NCBI GenBank assembly: GCA_040757715.1
Contig: JBFLWS010000003.1
Span: forward strand, 186,001-250,000
Direction: 5' to 3'
Origin: CAIMFV01 sp040757715
Lineage (GTDB): Bacteria > Pseudomonadota > Alphaproteobacteria > Caulobacterales > Caulobacteraceae
DNA length: 64,000 bases
Below are positions 8,797-17,383 of the stretch, one piece after another (the stretch's first letter is position 1; each line of letters starts with the position of its first letter). The notes under the pieces are model-generated. The model ran no database searches. It had not been told where the DNA came from and was given only the letters and a program-made list of their open reading frames with translations. The translations under genes were made by a program, and so were the position numbers.

Positions 8797-9596
8797 GCCA
8801 GGTCCCGCGCATCCTGCCCCTGGTGGCGGTGGCCATCGGCGGCGTCATCGCCGTGAAGGCGGTCACGGACCTCAATGGCGCGCAGGATCTTCTCAGCCTC
8901 GGCGCCTCCAAGGCGCGCGCCGAAGGGGCGAAGGCCGATCCGGCCAAGCCGGCGCCCGTGAAGCCCGGTGACGCCGCCGGCCAGGCCATGACCACGGCCG
9001 CCAAGCCGCCGGCGCCCGTCTGCGCGCCTTCTGCCGCCCAGATCGCCAAGGAGGCCGGCCTTTCGCCAGGCGAACTGCAGGTCTTGCAAAGCCTCGGTCA
9101 GCGCCGCGGCGAGCTGGACGACCGCGAGCGGGCGCTCTCCACCCAGATCCAGTTGATCGCCGCCGCCGAGACCAAGGTGGACGGCAAGCTGAAAGCGCTC
9201 AACGACCTGAAGGGCGAGATCAAGGGGCTGCTTGGTCAGATCGACAGCCAGGAGCAGCAGGAGGTCGACCGTCTGGTCATCGTCTATTCCAAGATGAAGC
9301 CGGCCGACGCCGCCGCCATCATGGCCCAGCTCGACGACAAGGTGCGCATTCCTGTGGCGGCCAAGATGAAGGAGGCGGCCCTGGCCGCTGTGCTCTCCAA
9401 GATGGCGCCCGCTGACGCGAAGAAGATTACGGAAAGTCTCGCGCACCGCTTCGCTGTGGCCAAGGCCGCCGCCGACGCCATCAACAATCCCGCAGCGGCC
9501 GCCGCCACTCCGCCCGCGCAAACCGCCGCCGCTCAGCCGGCCAAGGCCGCGCCCAAACCGGCCGCCAAACCCGCGGCCAAGGCGGCGGGGAAGTAG
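8793..9596 (+). CDS. MotE-like flagellar protein (MgtE-N-type domain)
   Basis: The protein has 267 residues. It has an N-terminal hydrophobic segment (signal or anchor, 4-22), an Ala/Lys/Pro linker, and a coiled coil (about 95-155) with ERALSTQIQLIAAAETKVD. The MgtE-N/MotE-type domain follows, with VIVYSKMKPADAAAIMAQLD and LAAVLSKMAPADAKKITE. An Ala/Pro/Lys-rich tail ends the protein. This order matches MotE, a periplasmic chaperone for MotC in rhizobia. It overlaps the previous gene by 4 bases and closes the fliL operon. A role at the motor is likely. Equivalence to MotE is inferred. Confidence 0.75.
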   Translation: MSQVPRILPLVAVAIGGVIAVKAVTDLNGAQDLLSLGASKARAEGAKADPAKPAPVKPGDAAGQAMTTAAKPPAPVCAPSAAQIAKEAGLSPGELQVLQSLGQRRGELDDRERALSTQIQLIAAAETKVDGKLKALNDLKGEIKGLLGQIDSQEQQEVDRLVIVYSKMKPADAAAIMAQLDDKVRIPVAAKMKEAALAAVLSKMAPADAKKITESLAHRFAVAKAAADAINNPAAAAATPPAQTAAAQPAKAAPKPAAKPAAKAAGK

Positions 9597-9605
9597 GCTC
9601 GCCGC

Positions 9606-12600
9606 TCACCACACGTCGACGAACGGACGTTTCTTGCCTTCGCGCTTGCGGGCGGGGCCGCAGGCGGTGAACGCCTTCAGGATGAATGTGCGGCTGTCGG
9701 TGGGGTCGATGACGGCGTCGATCTCCAGCACCTCGGCCACCTGCTCGGCCTTGCCCTTGGCGTAGAGATTGGCCACCAGCTTGTCGAACAGCGCCTTCTG
9801 TTTGGCCGGGTCGGTCTCGGCCTCCAGCTCCTTGCGGAAACCGAGCCGCACCGCGCCCTCCAGCCCCATGGGACCGAACTCGCCGGTGGGCCAGGCGGCG
9901 ATCATGGCCGGCTCCACGAGGCTGCCGCCGGCCATGGCCTGGGCCCCGAGGCCGTAGGCCTTGCGCAAGACGAGCGCGATCACCGGCACGGATATGCTGG
10001 CGAAGGCGTTGAAGAAGCTGGAGCTGCGCCGCACCGCCCCCTGCCGCTCCGCCTCGGGCCCCACCATGAAGCCAGGGGTGTCGATGAGCGACAAGAGCGG
10101 CAGGTCGAAGGCGTCGCACAGTTGCAGGAAGCGGCCGGCCTTGTCCGAGCCGTCGGCGTCGATGGCCCCGCCGAGATGCTTGGGATCATTGGCGATGAGC
10201 CCCAGCGGCCGTCCGCCCACGCGCAGGAAGCCGGTGATCATGCCGCGCCCGAAGCCGCCGCGCAGCTCCAGGAAACTGCCGGGATCGGCCAGGGTCTCGA
10301 TCACTTGGCGGATGTCGTAGATGCGCAGGCGGTTCTCGGGGATCAGATGCCGCAGCCGCCGTTGGTCCGCCGCGCCTGCGTCCGGCGTGCGGCCCTGGAA
10401 ATAGGACAAAAGCTGGCGCGAGGCGCGGGCGGCCTCGACCTCGTCCTTGACGAGAAGGTCGAGGGTGCCGTTGTCCCACAGCACCTGGGCCGGGCCGATC
10501 TCTTCGGGTGCATAGACGCCGAGCCCGCCGCCCTCGATCATGGCTGGGCCGCCCATGCCGATATTGGCCCCCTCCACCCCGATGGCGATGTCGGCGCAGC
10601 CGAAGAACACGGCGTTGCCGGCGAAACAGCGCCCCGCCGCCACCGAGATGCGCGGTACGAGCCCCGAAAGGCGCGCGAAGGCGGAGAAGCTGGTGGTGTC
10701 CAGCGAGGAGGCGATCAGAGTTCCGGCGTCCACGTCGCCTGGCCGGCCGCCGCCGCCCTCGGCGAAGAAGATCACCGGCGCCTTCCAGCGCTCGGCGATC
10801 TCCAGCACCCGGTCCGTCTTTTTGTGATTGAAATAGCCCTGGGTGCCCGCCAGCACTGTGTAGTCATAGGCGAGGCCCACGCAGCGCGCCGCGGTCTCAT
10901 CGAACAGCTCGCCGTTCACCTGACCCACTCCGGCCGCCATGCCGTCGGCGGGGGTGTTGGCCTGCAGGTCTTCGCGGGTGCGGCGTCGCTTCTGGGCGGC
11001 CACCACCAGCTGGCCCACCTCCTGGAAGCTGCCCTTATCGAAGATGGCGTCGATGTTCTCCCGCGCCGTGCGCATGCCAAGGGCGTGGCGCTTGGCGATA
11101 GCCGTGGGGCGGGCGGCGTCGGCGGTGAGGGCGAGGCGGGCGTGAAGGGCGGCGAGGTCCTCGCGAATGTGCTCCAGATCGACGCCTTCGGTCGCGCCGG
11201 CGCCCGCCTCCGCGCTCTCTATGGGCTCCAGCCAGAGGAGGGCCGCACCCTCGTCCACCGTCTCGCCGAGGCTGACGTCAAGGCGGCGCACCACCCCGGC
11301 CTGGGGTGCGAGTGCCGGATGCTGCATCTTCATGGCCTCCAGCACCACCAGGGTTGCGCCGGCGGCCGCGATCGCCCCGTCCTCCACCTCGATGGCGCAC
11401 ACCGTGCCGCGCAGGGGGGCGGGGATGGCCAGCACCTCGCCCTCGGGGGGCGGCGCGGCGGCCTTGGCTGTGGGCGGGGCGAGCGCCGCTGTGGGCGTGG
11501 GCGCCTCGGCGATCAGCGTCGGGGCGAGCCGCGGCAGAGCCTCTTCCACGAACCTGGTGGTGGCTCGCCCAGCCAGCACCTCCGGCTCGGCCAGGAGCGC
11601 GCGCAGCAGGGGCAGGTTGGAGGCGACGCCCTCAAGGCGGAACTCCGACGCCGCGCGCGCGGCCTTGGCGGCGGCGGCGGGCCAGTCGCGGGCATGGACG
11701 ATGAGCTTGGCGAGGAGGCTGTCGAAGCCCGGATGCGGGGCGTAGCCGGCGTATCCCGCCCCGTCCACGCGCACCCCCGGCCCGCCGGGCGGCTCATAGC
11801 GGGAGAGGGTTCCGGACGCCGGGCGCACCTGACCATCAGGCCCGAGGGTCTCGATGTTCACCCGCAGCTGCACGGCGCAACCCTTCACCGCCGGCGTCCC
11901 GGCGAGGCCCGCCTCGGCGAGGCTCGCGCCGCCCGCCAAGGCGAACTGCACCGCCACCAGATCGAGCCCGGTCACCGCCTCGGTCACCGTATGCTCCACC
12001 TGCAGGCGGGGGTTCACCTCCAGGAAAAAGGCCTCACGGCCGGTGTCCGCATCGAGCAGGAACTCCACCGTCGCGAGGCCCTTAAGCCGCCCGGCCTTGG
12101 CGATGGCGATGGAAGCGTCGAACAGGGTCTGGCGCACCTCAGCCTCGAGACCGATGGCGGGGGCGAGCTCGATCAGCTTCTGATGCCGCCGCTGCAGGGA
12201 GCATTCGCGCTCGCCCAGCGCCAGGGCGTCGTGGCCGTCGCCGGCCACCTGCACCTCGATGTGCCGCGCCCGGTCCACCGCCCGTTCGAGATAAACGCGA
12301 GGGTCGCCGAACGCGGCCTTGGCTTCGCGGGAACAGGCGTCCAAGGCCTCGGCCAGGTCCTCCCGGCGCTCCACCCTGCGCATACCGCGCCCGCCGCCGC
12401 CGGCCAGCGCCTTGACCATCACCGGGCGCGCGCCGTGATCGTCGAAGAAGGCGAGGGCGGCGGGAAGATCAAGATCGCCTTCCAGGCCCGGCAACACCGG
12501 CGCCTTCACGCTGCGGGCGAGGTCGCGAGCCCGGGCCTTGTCGCCAAAGAGGGCGAGGCTGGCGGCGGAGGCGCCCACGAAGGTCAGCCCCGCGGCGGTG

Positions 12601-12884
12601 CAAGCCTCGGCGAACCTGGCGTTCTCGCTGAGGAAGCCATAGCCGGGATGGATGGCGTCTGCGCCAGCGCCTTTGGCGACGGCGACCACGCCTTCGATGT
12701 CGAGATAGGCGCCGACCCCGCGTCCCGGCAGTACGGCGGCGGCGTCGCCGGCCCGCACGTGCAGGCTCGCCGCATCGTCGACCGGATGCAGCATCACCGT
12801 CTCGACGCCCAACTCCGCCGCCGTGCGGGCGATGCGGATGGCGATCTCGCCCCGGTTGGCGATGGCGACGCGGCGGAGGGTCAT
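9606..12884 (-). CDS. Single-chain biotin-dependent acyl-CoA carboxylase (LCC type)
   Basis: This 1092-residue protein carries every step of a biotin carboxylase reaction. Biotin carboxylase occupies about 1-450 (RVAIANRGEIAIRI; ATP loop KALAGGGGRGMRRV; EVNPRLQVEHTVTE). A biotinyl domain follows, with VLEAMKMQH and biotin Lys519. The N and C carboxyltransferase halves occupy about 570-1092 (EGGGGRPGD, SLIDTPGFMVGPEAE, AYGLGAQAMAGGS). Order and length match the long-chain acyl-CoA carboxylases (LCC) described from Mycobacterium and Rhodopseudomonas, which accept acyl-CoAs of varied length. The substrate here is not predictable. It is convergent with the flagellar genes (9-bp gap) and monocistronic. 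The SD sequence AGGAAA precedes the ATG. Confidence 0.9.
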   Translation of the reverse strand: MTLRRVAIANRGEIAIRIARTAAELGVETVMLHPVDDAASLHVRAGDAAAVLPGRGVGAYLDIEGVVAVAKGAGADAIHPGYGFLSENARFAEACTAAGLTFVGASAASLALFGDKARARDLARSVKAPVLPGLEGDLDLPAALAFFDDHGARPVMVKALAGGGGRGMRRVERREDLAEALDACSREAKAAFGDPRVYLERAVDRARHIEVQVAGDGHDALALGERECSLQRRHQKLIELAPAIGLEAEVRQTLFDASIAIAKAGRLKGLATVEFLLDADTGREAFFLEVNPRLQVEHTVTEAVTGLDLVAVQFALAGGASLAEAGLAGTPAVKGCAVQLRVNIETLGPDGQVRPASGTLSRYEPPGGPGVRVDGAGYAGYAPHPGFDSLLAKLIVHARDWPAAAAKAARAASEFRLEGVASNLPLLRALLAEPEVLAGRATTRFVEEALPRLAPTLIAEAPTPTAALAPPTAKAAAPPPEGEVLAIPAPLRGTVCAIEVEDGAIAAAGATLVVLEAMKMQHPALAPQAGVVRRLDVSLGETVDEGAALLWLEPIESAEAGAGATEGVDLEHIREDLAALHARLALTADAARPTAIAKRHALGMRTARENIDAIFDKGSFQEVGQLVVAAQKRRRTREDLQANTPADGMAAGVGQVNGELFDETAARCVGLAYDYTVLAGTQGYFNHKKTDRVLEIAERWKAPVIFFAEGGGGRPGDVDAGTLIASSLDTTSFSAFARLSGLVPRISVAAGRCFAGNAVFFGCADIAIGVEGANIGMGGPAMIEGGGLGVYAPEEIGPAQVLWDNGTLDLLVKDEVEAARASRQLLSYFQGRTPDAGAADQRRLRHLIPENRLRIYDIRQVIETLADPGSFLELRGGFGRGMITGFLRVGGRPLGLIANDPKHLGGAIDADGSDKAGRFLQLCDAFDLPLLSLIDTPGFMVGPEAERQGAVRRSSSFFNAFASISVPVIALVLRKAYGLGAQAMAGGSLVEPAMIAAWPTGEFGPMGLEGAVRLGFRKELEAETDPAKQKALFDKLVANLYAKGKAEQVAEVLEIDAVIDPTDSRTFILKAFTACGPARKREGKKRPFVDVW

Positions 12885-12966
12885 GCGGGCGTTTCCTGTG
12901 CTTAGCAGGATTTGAGCATCCCAGGCGGGGCGCCCGCAACGCTCACCCTAGGTCAAGGCCCCTAGG

Positions 12967-13497
12967 TCACGGGCGGCGGCGGAAGATGAACTCGTGGTCC
13001 AGGGTCTCGCCCACCCGGAAGCGGTATTCGCCCACCTTCTCGAAGCCGTAGCGGTGGTAGAAGCCCTGGGCCTTGTCATTGCCCGACCAGACCCCGAGCC
13101 AGATGGTGCGGGCGGGAGGCGCTGTCAGCCAGGCCATGGCCTCGTCCATCAGCCGCCGGCCAAGGCCGCTCCCTTGCGCCGCCTTCAGCACATAGATGCG
13201 CTTGAGCTCCAGGTCGCCCTCGCCCGCCTCGTCATGGGGCAGGCCGTTGGGACCGGCCAGCACATAGCCCACCGCCACGCCATCCTGCTCGGCGATGAGG
13301 TTGAGATAGGCCGGGTCGGCCAGATAGGCCTTGATGGCCGCCTCGCCATAGGCGCGGGGCACAAACTCGGCCAGGTCGCTGGCGGAATAGGGTATCTTGA
13401 ACCCCTCCACGAAGGTCTCGTGGAAGGTGCGTTCGCCAAGGTCGGAGAGGGCGCGCCAGTCGTCGGCGCTGGCGCGGCGGATGGTGATGTCGCTCAT
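12967..13497 (-). CDS. GNAT-family N-acetyltransferase (PaiA-like)
   Basis: This 176-residue enzyme transfers an acetyl group from acetyl-CoA to a small amine or protein. Motif A, with LKRIYVLKAAQGSGLGRRLMDEA, contains the Q/R-x-x-G-x-G/A CoA-phosphate loop. Motif B follows with LGVWSGNDKAQGFYHRYGFE. The TFHETF block and the ending GETLDHEFIFRR recall the PaiA/polyamine acetyltransferase branch. The substrate is not certain. The ATG overlaps the stop of the upstream permease by 4 bases, so they are probably translated together. Confidence 0.85.
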   Translation of the reverse strand: MSDITIRRASADDWRALSDLGERTFHETFVEGFKIPYSASDLAEFVPRAYGEAAIKAYLADPAYLNLIAEQDGVAVGYVLAGPNGLPHDEAGEGDLELKRIYVLKAAQGSGLGRRLMDEAMAWLTAPPARTIWLGVWSGNDKAQGFYHRYGFEKVGEYRFRVGETLDHEFIFRRRP

Positions 13498-14858
13498 GCC
13501 TCGGTCTTAGCGATCCCTGCTTCGGCCCGCCAGCGCTTGCGGAACAGCCAGTAGAGCGGCAACGGGCCGAGAGCGACGACGAACGACCACACCCCGTCCA
13601 GCGGATCATCGATCACGGCGATGGCGAGAAGCGCGGTCTGCACCAGGGCGGCAGCGATGGCCGGCAGGGGGAACAGCGGCATCTTGTAGGGGCGCGCCAG
13701 GTTCGGCTCGCGCAGGCGCAGCGCAATGGCGGAGAAGCACACCATCAGGATCGCCCCGATGGTCCAGGGGGAATAGATCTTGACGATGGCCTCATAGCTG
13801 CCGGTGGCCGCAAAGATCAGCGAGGCGCCGGCGACCAGGATCAGGGCCCGGCGTGGCGTGCCGCCCTTGGCCACGGCGGCGAAAAAGGGCGGCGCCTCGC
13901 CATCGCGGGCCATGGCGAACACCACCCGCGGCGCGGCCATGACCTGCAGATTGACGATGGCCATGAGCGAGAAGAGGCCCATGGCGGTGATGAAGGTGTC
14001 AGCCAGCGGCCCCATGACCAGCTTCGCCGCGTCGCCCACGGCGAACTCGGACCCGGCGAGGGCGCTGGGGGGCAGGATGTGCAGGGCGGCCATGTTCACC
14101 AGCACATAGAGCCCGGTGACCAGGGCTATGCCCCAGAAGGTGGAGCGGGCCACGTTGTGCTCGGGGTTCTGCACTTCTTCGGAGAAATAGATCGCCCCGT
14201 CCCAGCCGGCGTAGGTCTGGTAGATGACGCGGATGGCCATCACGAGAGCGGCGATGGAGGTGATGGCGCTGGCTGGCGCATGGCCCTTGGGCTCGGGGGC
14301 GAACAGGCCTGACGTATGGGGGGCGGCGAACAGGATCGCCACCAGCACGAGGAAGGCCGCGCCCTTCACCGCGCTGCCCACGCTCTGGCTCGCGCCGCTG
14401 ACCCTGGTGCCGATCCAGTTGATGAACGCCACCCCGACGATGAGAAAGCTGGCCAGAGCGCCCACTGGCACGCCCTCGGCCAGGTGCAGGCGATGAGCGT
14501 ATTCGCCGAACACCACGGCGATGAAGGCGTTGGAGGCCACATATTGCAGGATGGTGAGCCAGCCGTTCAGCACGCCGAGGGTCGGGCCTAGCGCGCGATA
14601 GGAAATGGCGTAGGTGCCGCCCGCCTTGGGCACGGACGCACCCGCCTCCACCAGGGGCATGGCCGCCAGCATGGCCGCGAGCCCGCCCACGGCCCACACC
14701 GCCAGCATCAGCAGCGGGTCCTGCACGCCCTGGGCCACCACGCCTGGCGCGCGCATGATGCCCGAGCCGATCACGCCCCCCACCACCACGGCCAGCCCGA
14801 AGATCACGCCCAGCACGCGAAGCAGCTGCGGCGGCGAATGCGATTGCGATGAAGCCAC
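13494..14858 (-). CDS. APC-family amino acid permease
   Basis: This is a membrane transporter of about 454 residues with some 12 hydrophobic segments. The opening GVIFGLAVVVGGVIGSGIMRAPG is the substrate-site helix 1 of APC transporters. KAGGTYAISYRALGP and the AGWDGAIYFSEE block are family signatures. The likely substrate is an amino acid taken up with protons or by exchange. I propose the GTG at 14858 because AGGGGA lies about 6 bases upstream. An in-frame ATG at 14882 would add eight residues. The gene overlaps the GNAT gene by 4 bases. Confidence 0.88.
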   Translation of the reverse strand: MASSQSHSPPQLLRVLGVIFGLAVVVGGVIGSGIMRAPGVVAQGVQDPLLMLAVWAVGGLAAMLAAMPLVEAGASVPKAGGTYAISYRALGPTLGVLNGWLTILQYVASNAFIAVVFGEYAHRLHLAEGVPVGALASFLIVGVAFINWIGTRVSGASQSVGSAVKGAAFLVLVAILFAAPHTSGLFAPEPKGHAPASAITSIAALVMAIRVIYQTYAGWDGAIYFSEEVQNPEHNVARSTFWGIALVTGLYVLVNMAALHILPPSALAGSEFAVGDAAKLVMGPLADTFITAMGLFSLMAIVNLQVMAAPRVVFAMARDGEAPPFFAAVAKGGTPRRALILVAGASLIFAATGSYEAIVKIYSPWTIGAILMVCFSAIALRLREPNLARPYKMPLFPLPAIAAALVQTALLAIAVIDDPLDGVWSFVVALGPLPLYWLFRKRWRAEAGIAKTEA

Positions 14859-14937
14859 TGAAATCCCCTGGAGCGCCCACAATCCGCCACGCTAGCCGAT
14901 CCTGGTCGCCGCGCAAGGCGGGGCCAGCCGCAAAGGA

Positions 14938-15249
14938 TCATCGACCGTTAGGTGAGGCTCCCCTTTGGATGCGATCGAAGACGAGAGGTGCGCTGGCGCC
15001 AAGATAGAGCGCGGCCATCTCATTGGCCGCATGCAGGACATACGGCAGCCCTCCCGCTGCGGTCACAGCGACGATCAGGCGCAAAATCAGATAGGCGGGT
15101 TTTTTGTAGAGCGGCGGCAGCGCACCGCCCTTCTTGGCGCAAGCGTTGAGCGCCGCCACGGCCTCCACGCAAAAACTCCCGAAGACGCCGAGCAAATAAG
15201 CCGTCAAGGCTGGCAGACGACCCGCTTCCGAGAGTCCTGGGTCGATCAA
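14938..15249 (-). CDS. Small membrane protein, unknown function (TTG start)
   Basis: The protein has 103 residues. It contains two to three hydrophobic segments: LTAYLLGVFGSFCVEAVAAL (about 15-34), LILRLIVAVTAAGGLPYVL (about 54-72) and a weaker one near 76-90. I do not recognise the family. The TTG at 15249 lies two bases after the stop of another small membrane ORF, so the pair looks translationally coupled. Their size and topology would suit holin-like or accessory membrane proteins, but no lysis gene is nearby and this is not claimed. Confidence 0.5.
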   Translation of the reverse strand: MIDPGLSEAGRLPALTAYLLGVFGSFCVEAVAALNACAKKGGALPPLYKKPAYLILRLIVAVTAAGGLPYVLHAANEMAALYLGASAPLVFDRIQRGASPNGR

Positions 15250-15252
15250 CGC

Positions 15253-15429
15253 CTATTCGCCGAGCCGCAAAAACCAGCTCCACCGCGATGTGGTGCGGGC
15301 GATGGCCTGCGCCAATTCCTGGTGATGCGACAGGCGGGCGATCATGATGGCGAGATTGGCCGCCGCCATAGCCGCGAAGGTCGCGGCGGCGGGCAAGAAG
15401 AGTAGTCGAATGAGGACGTCCAGGGTCAT
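15253..15429 (-). CDS. Very small membrane protein (58 residues), unknown function
   Basis: The reading frame runs from ATG 15429 to TAG 15253. It encodes a hydrophobic N-terminal segment (about 4-30, LIRLLFLPAAATFAAMAA and onward) and an amphipathic Arg/Trp-containing tail ending RWSWFLRLGE. No known family was recognised. It directly precedes the 103-residue membrane gene, whose TTG start is 3 bases after this stop. The tight spacing and shared membrane character are the main evidence that it is real. Confidence 0.45.
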   Translation of the reverse strand: MTLDVLIRLLFLPAAATFAAMAAANLAIMIARLSHHQELAQAIARTTSRWSWFLRLGE

Positions 15430-15525
15430 GCGACCTCGCTGCGCTTAGCGAAACAATCGCCTCATACGCGCGGAAGTCAATATCATAGCGATAATTTGCG
15501 CGGTTAAGTCGCGTGAGTGACGCGT

Positions 15526-15897
15526 TCAGAGGCTGAAGCTGGTGTCCACCTTCACGCCGTCGCGGCGCTCGGCGGCGCGGCGCAGCACCCGCAGGTCCTC
15601 GGCGATGCGGAACACGGCGATGTAGAACTCGCACAGCCCCCGCCACAAGAGCACGAGCACGCCGAGCACGAGAACGCACAGGACGATGGCCGGGATGGCC
15701 AGCAGGGCTTCGCCCTCGCCGCGCAAGGCGAGGCCCACCGAGGCGCCCAGGGCCGCAAAGCCGAGCAGGCAAATCACCCCCAGCCCCGCCCAATAGACGA
15801 GATAGGCCAGCTGGGCGGTCATTAGCTTGTCAAAGGTGAGGAAGTCCCACAGGAGGCCCTTCTTGGGCGCTTTGGGGCTCAGCAAGGGCGGGCGCAT
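15526..15897 (-). CDS. DUF4282-like membrane protein
   Basis: The protein has 123 residues. A Pro/Lys-rich cytoplasmic start is followed by LLWDFLTFDKLMT and two membrane helices (LAYLVYWAGLGVICLLGFAA and AIPAIVLCVLVLGVLVLL). It continues with RGLCEFYIAVFRIAEDLRVL. The FLTFDKLMT...RIxxELxxxF-type layout matches DUF4282, small membrane proteins of unknown function. I took the ATG at 15897. Reading farther upstream gives an Arg-rich sequence that looks non-coding. Confidence 0.7.
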   Translation of the reverse strand: MRPPLLSPKAPKKGLLWDFLTFDKLMTAQLAYLVYWAGLGVICLLGFAALGASVGLALRGEGEALLAIPAIVLCVLVLGVLVLLWRGLCEFYIAVFRIAEDLRVLRRAAERRDGVKVDTSFSL

Positions 15898-16004
15898 GGG
15901 TTCGGAAACTTCCCCTCCGTGGCGCGTGCGGCCGCCAGGCGGCGCATGGATCACGAGGCCAGGGCTAGCAGCGCCGCTGGGCCAAAGCAATGAAATCCGT
16001 ACGA

Positions 16005-16220
16005 CTATTCCTCGCCGTCGGCGGCGGGCGCCTTGGGCGGCGCCGGCGTGCGGTTGTCTAAGGCTTCGCCGACAATGGTGCCGAGCAGACAACCAATCCC
16101 GGCGCCCACCGGCACGGCGATCCCCAGCCCCTCGGCGGTGACGCTGAGAACGACGCCGATCGCGGCGCCCAGGGCCGCCCCAAGGCCCGCGAACAGGGGA
16201 ACGATCAGGCTGCCGCGCAT
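16005..16220 (-). CDS. Small glycine-rich membrane protein
   Basis: The protein has 71 residues. It is almost entirely a pair of Gly/Ala-rich hydrophobic helices (LIVPLFAGLGAALGAAIGVV and IAVPVGAGIGCLLGTIVGEAL) with small residues at regular spacing, like a glycine-zipper hairpin. A short charged Pro-rich tail follows. The ATG has GGGAGAAA 5 bases upstream. The function is unknown. It is divergent from trxB by 76 bp. Confidence 0.6.
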   Translation of the reverse strand: MRGSLIVPLFAGLGAALGAAIGVVLSVTAEGLGIAVPVGAGIGCLLGTIVGEALDNRTPAPPKAPAADGEE

Positions 16221-16296
16221 GGCTTTCTCCCGATGGGACGATATTCAGCGACGCTTATGGTCGCGCGCGTCGGGAATCATCCCTAAATAACGCCCC

Positions 16297-17280
16297 ATGT
16301 CCACGCCCCATCGCACCACCCGCGTCGCCATCATCGGTTCCGGCCCGGCCGGCTACACCGCCGCCATCTACGCCGCTCGCGCCCTCTTGCAGCCGATCCT
16401 GATCAGCGGCATGCAGCCCGGCGGCCAGCTGACCATCACCACCGATGTGGAGAATTATCCGGGCTTCGCTGACGTGATCCAGGGGCCCTGGCTGATGGAT
16501 CAGATGCGGGCGCAAGCCGAGCATGTGGGGACCGAGATCCGCAACGATCTGGTGAGCGAAGTGGACCTGAAGACCCGCCCCTTCCGCCTGACCTGCGATT
16601 CCGGCGAGGTGATCCTCGCCGAGACACTGATCATCGCCACCGGCGCCCAGGCCAAGTGGCTGGGCCTGCCAAGCGAGCAGGAATTCCAGGGCTTCGGCGT
16701 GTCGGCCTGCGCCACCTGCGACGGCTTCTTCTATCGCGGCAAGGAAGTGGTGGTGGTGGGCGGCGGCAATTCCGCGGTGGAGGAGGCCCTGTTCCTCACC
16801 AATTTCGCCTCCAGCGTCACCGTGGTGCACCGCCGTCACGAGTTCCGCGCCGAGCGCATCTTGCAGGAGCGCCTGTTCGCCCATCCCAAGATCAAGGTGA
16901 TCTGGGACCATGCGGTGGACGAGGTGCTGGGCGACGCTGATCCGTTGGGGGTCACGGGCGTGCGCATCCGCCATGTGGACACCGGTGCGACCACTGATCT
17001 TTCGGCTGATGGGGTGTTCATCGCCATCGGCCATGCACCCTCCTCGAGCCTGTTCAAGGGCAAGCTGCGCATGGACAGGCACGGCTATCTGAAGGTGAAG
17101 AAGGGCACGGCCTCCACCTCCATCCCGGGGGTCTACGCCTGCGGCGATGTGACGGACGACGTCTATCGCCAGGCCGTGACCGCCGCCGGCATGGGCTGCA
17201 TGGCGGCGTTGGAGGCGGCCCGCTTCCTCGCCTCGGAAGATCACGCCGCCGCCCAGGCGCGCACGGAGGCCGCGGCCTGA
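16297..17280 (+). CDS. trxB: Thioredoxin-disulfide reductase
   Basis: This 327-residue FAD/NADPH flavoenzyme reduces thioredoxin. The FAD loop IIGSGPAGYTAAIYAARA is at the N-terminus. The redox pair Cys138-Ala-Thr-Cys141 sits in the NADPH domain, as in low-molecular-weight TrxB. VGGGNSAVEEALFLTNFA is the NADPH-binding loop, and GVYACGDVTDDVYRQAVTAAG is the second FAD motif. Length is normal (315-330). It stands alone between divergent and unrelated genes. Confidence 0.96.
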   Translation: MSTPHRTTRVAIIGSGPAGYTAAIYAARALLQPILISGMQPGGQLTITTDVENYPGFADVIQGPWLMDQMRAQAEHVGTEIRNDLVSEVDLKTRPFRLTCDSGEVILAETLIIATGAQAKWLGLPSEQEFQGFGVSACATCDGFFYRGKEVVVVGGGNSAVEEALFLTNFASSVTVVHRRHEFRAERILQERLFAHPKIKVIWDHAVDEVLGDADPLGVTGVRIRHVDTGATTDLSADGVFIAIGHAPSSSLFKGKLRMDRHGYLKVKKGTASTSIPGVYACGDVTDDVYRQAVTAAGMGCMAALEAARFLASEDHAAAQARTEAAA

Positions 17281-17383
17281 GGCTTTAGACCTCGCTCACA
17301 ATTGCGCGCGGGGCTTGCGCTTAACCCTGTCGGACGGAGTTCAACGCGTATAGGCTCGCCGCCTTGCGAAGGAGCTTCCGCGC

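Noticed and set aside
10122..12905. 927-codon plus-strand frame opposite the acyl-CoA carboxylase
   Set aside because: It mirrors the conserved carboxylase codon positions and shows no protein signature.
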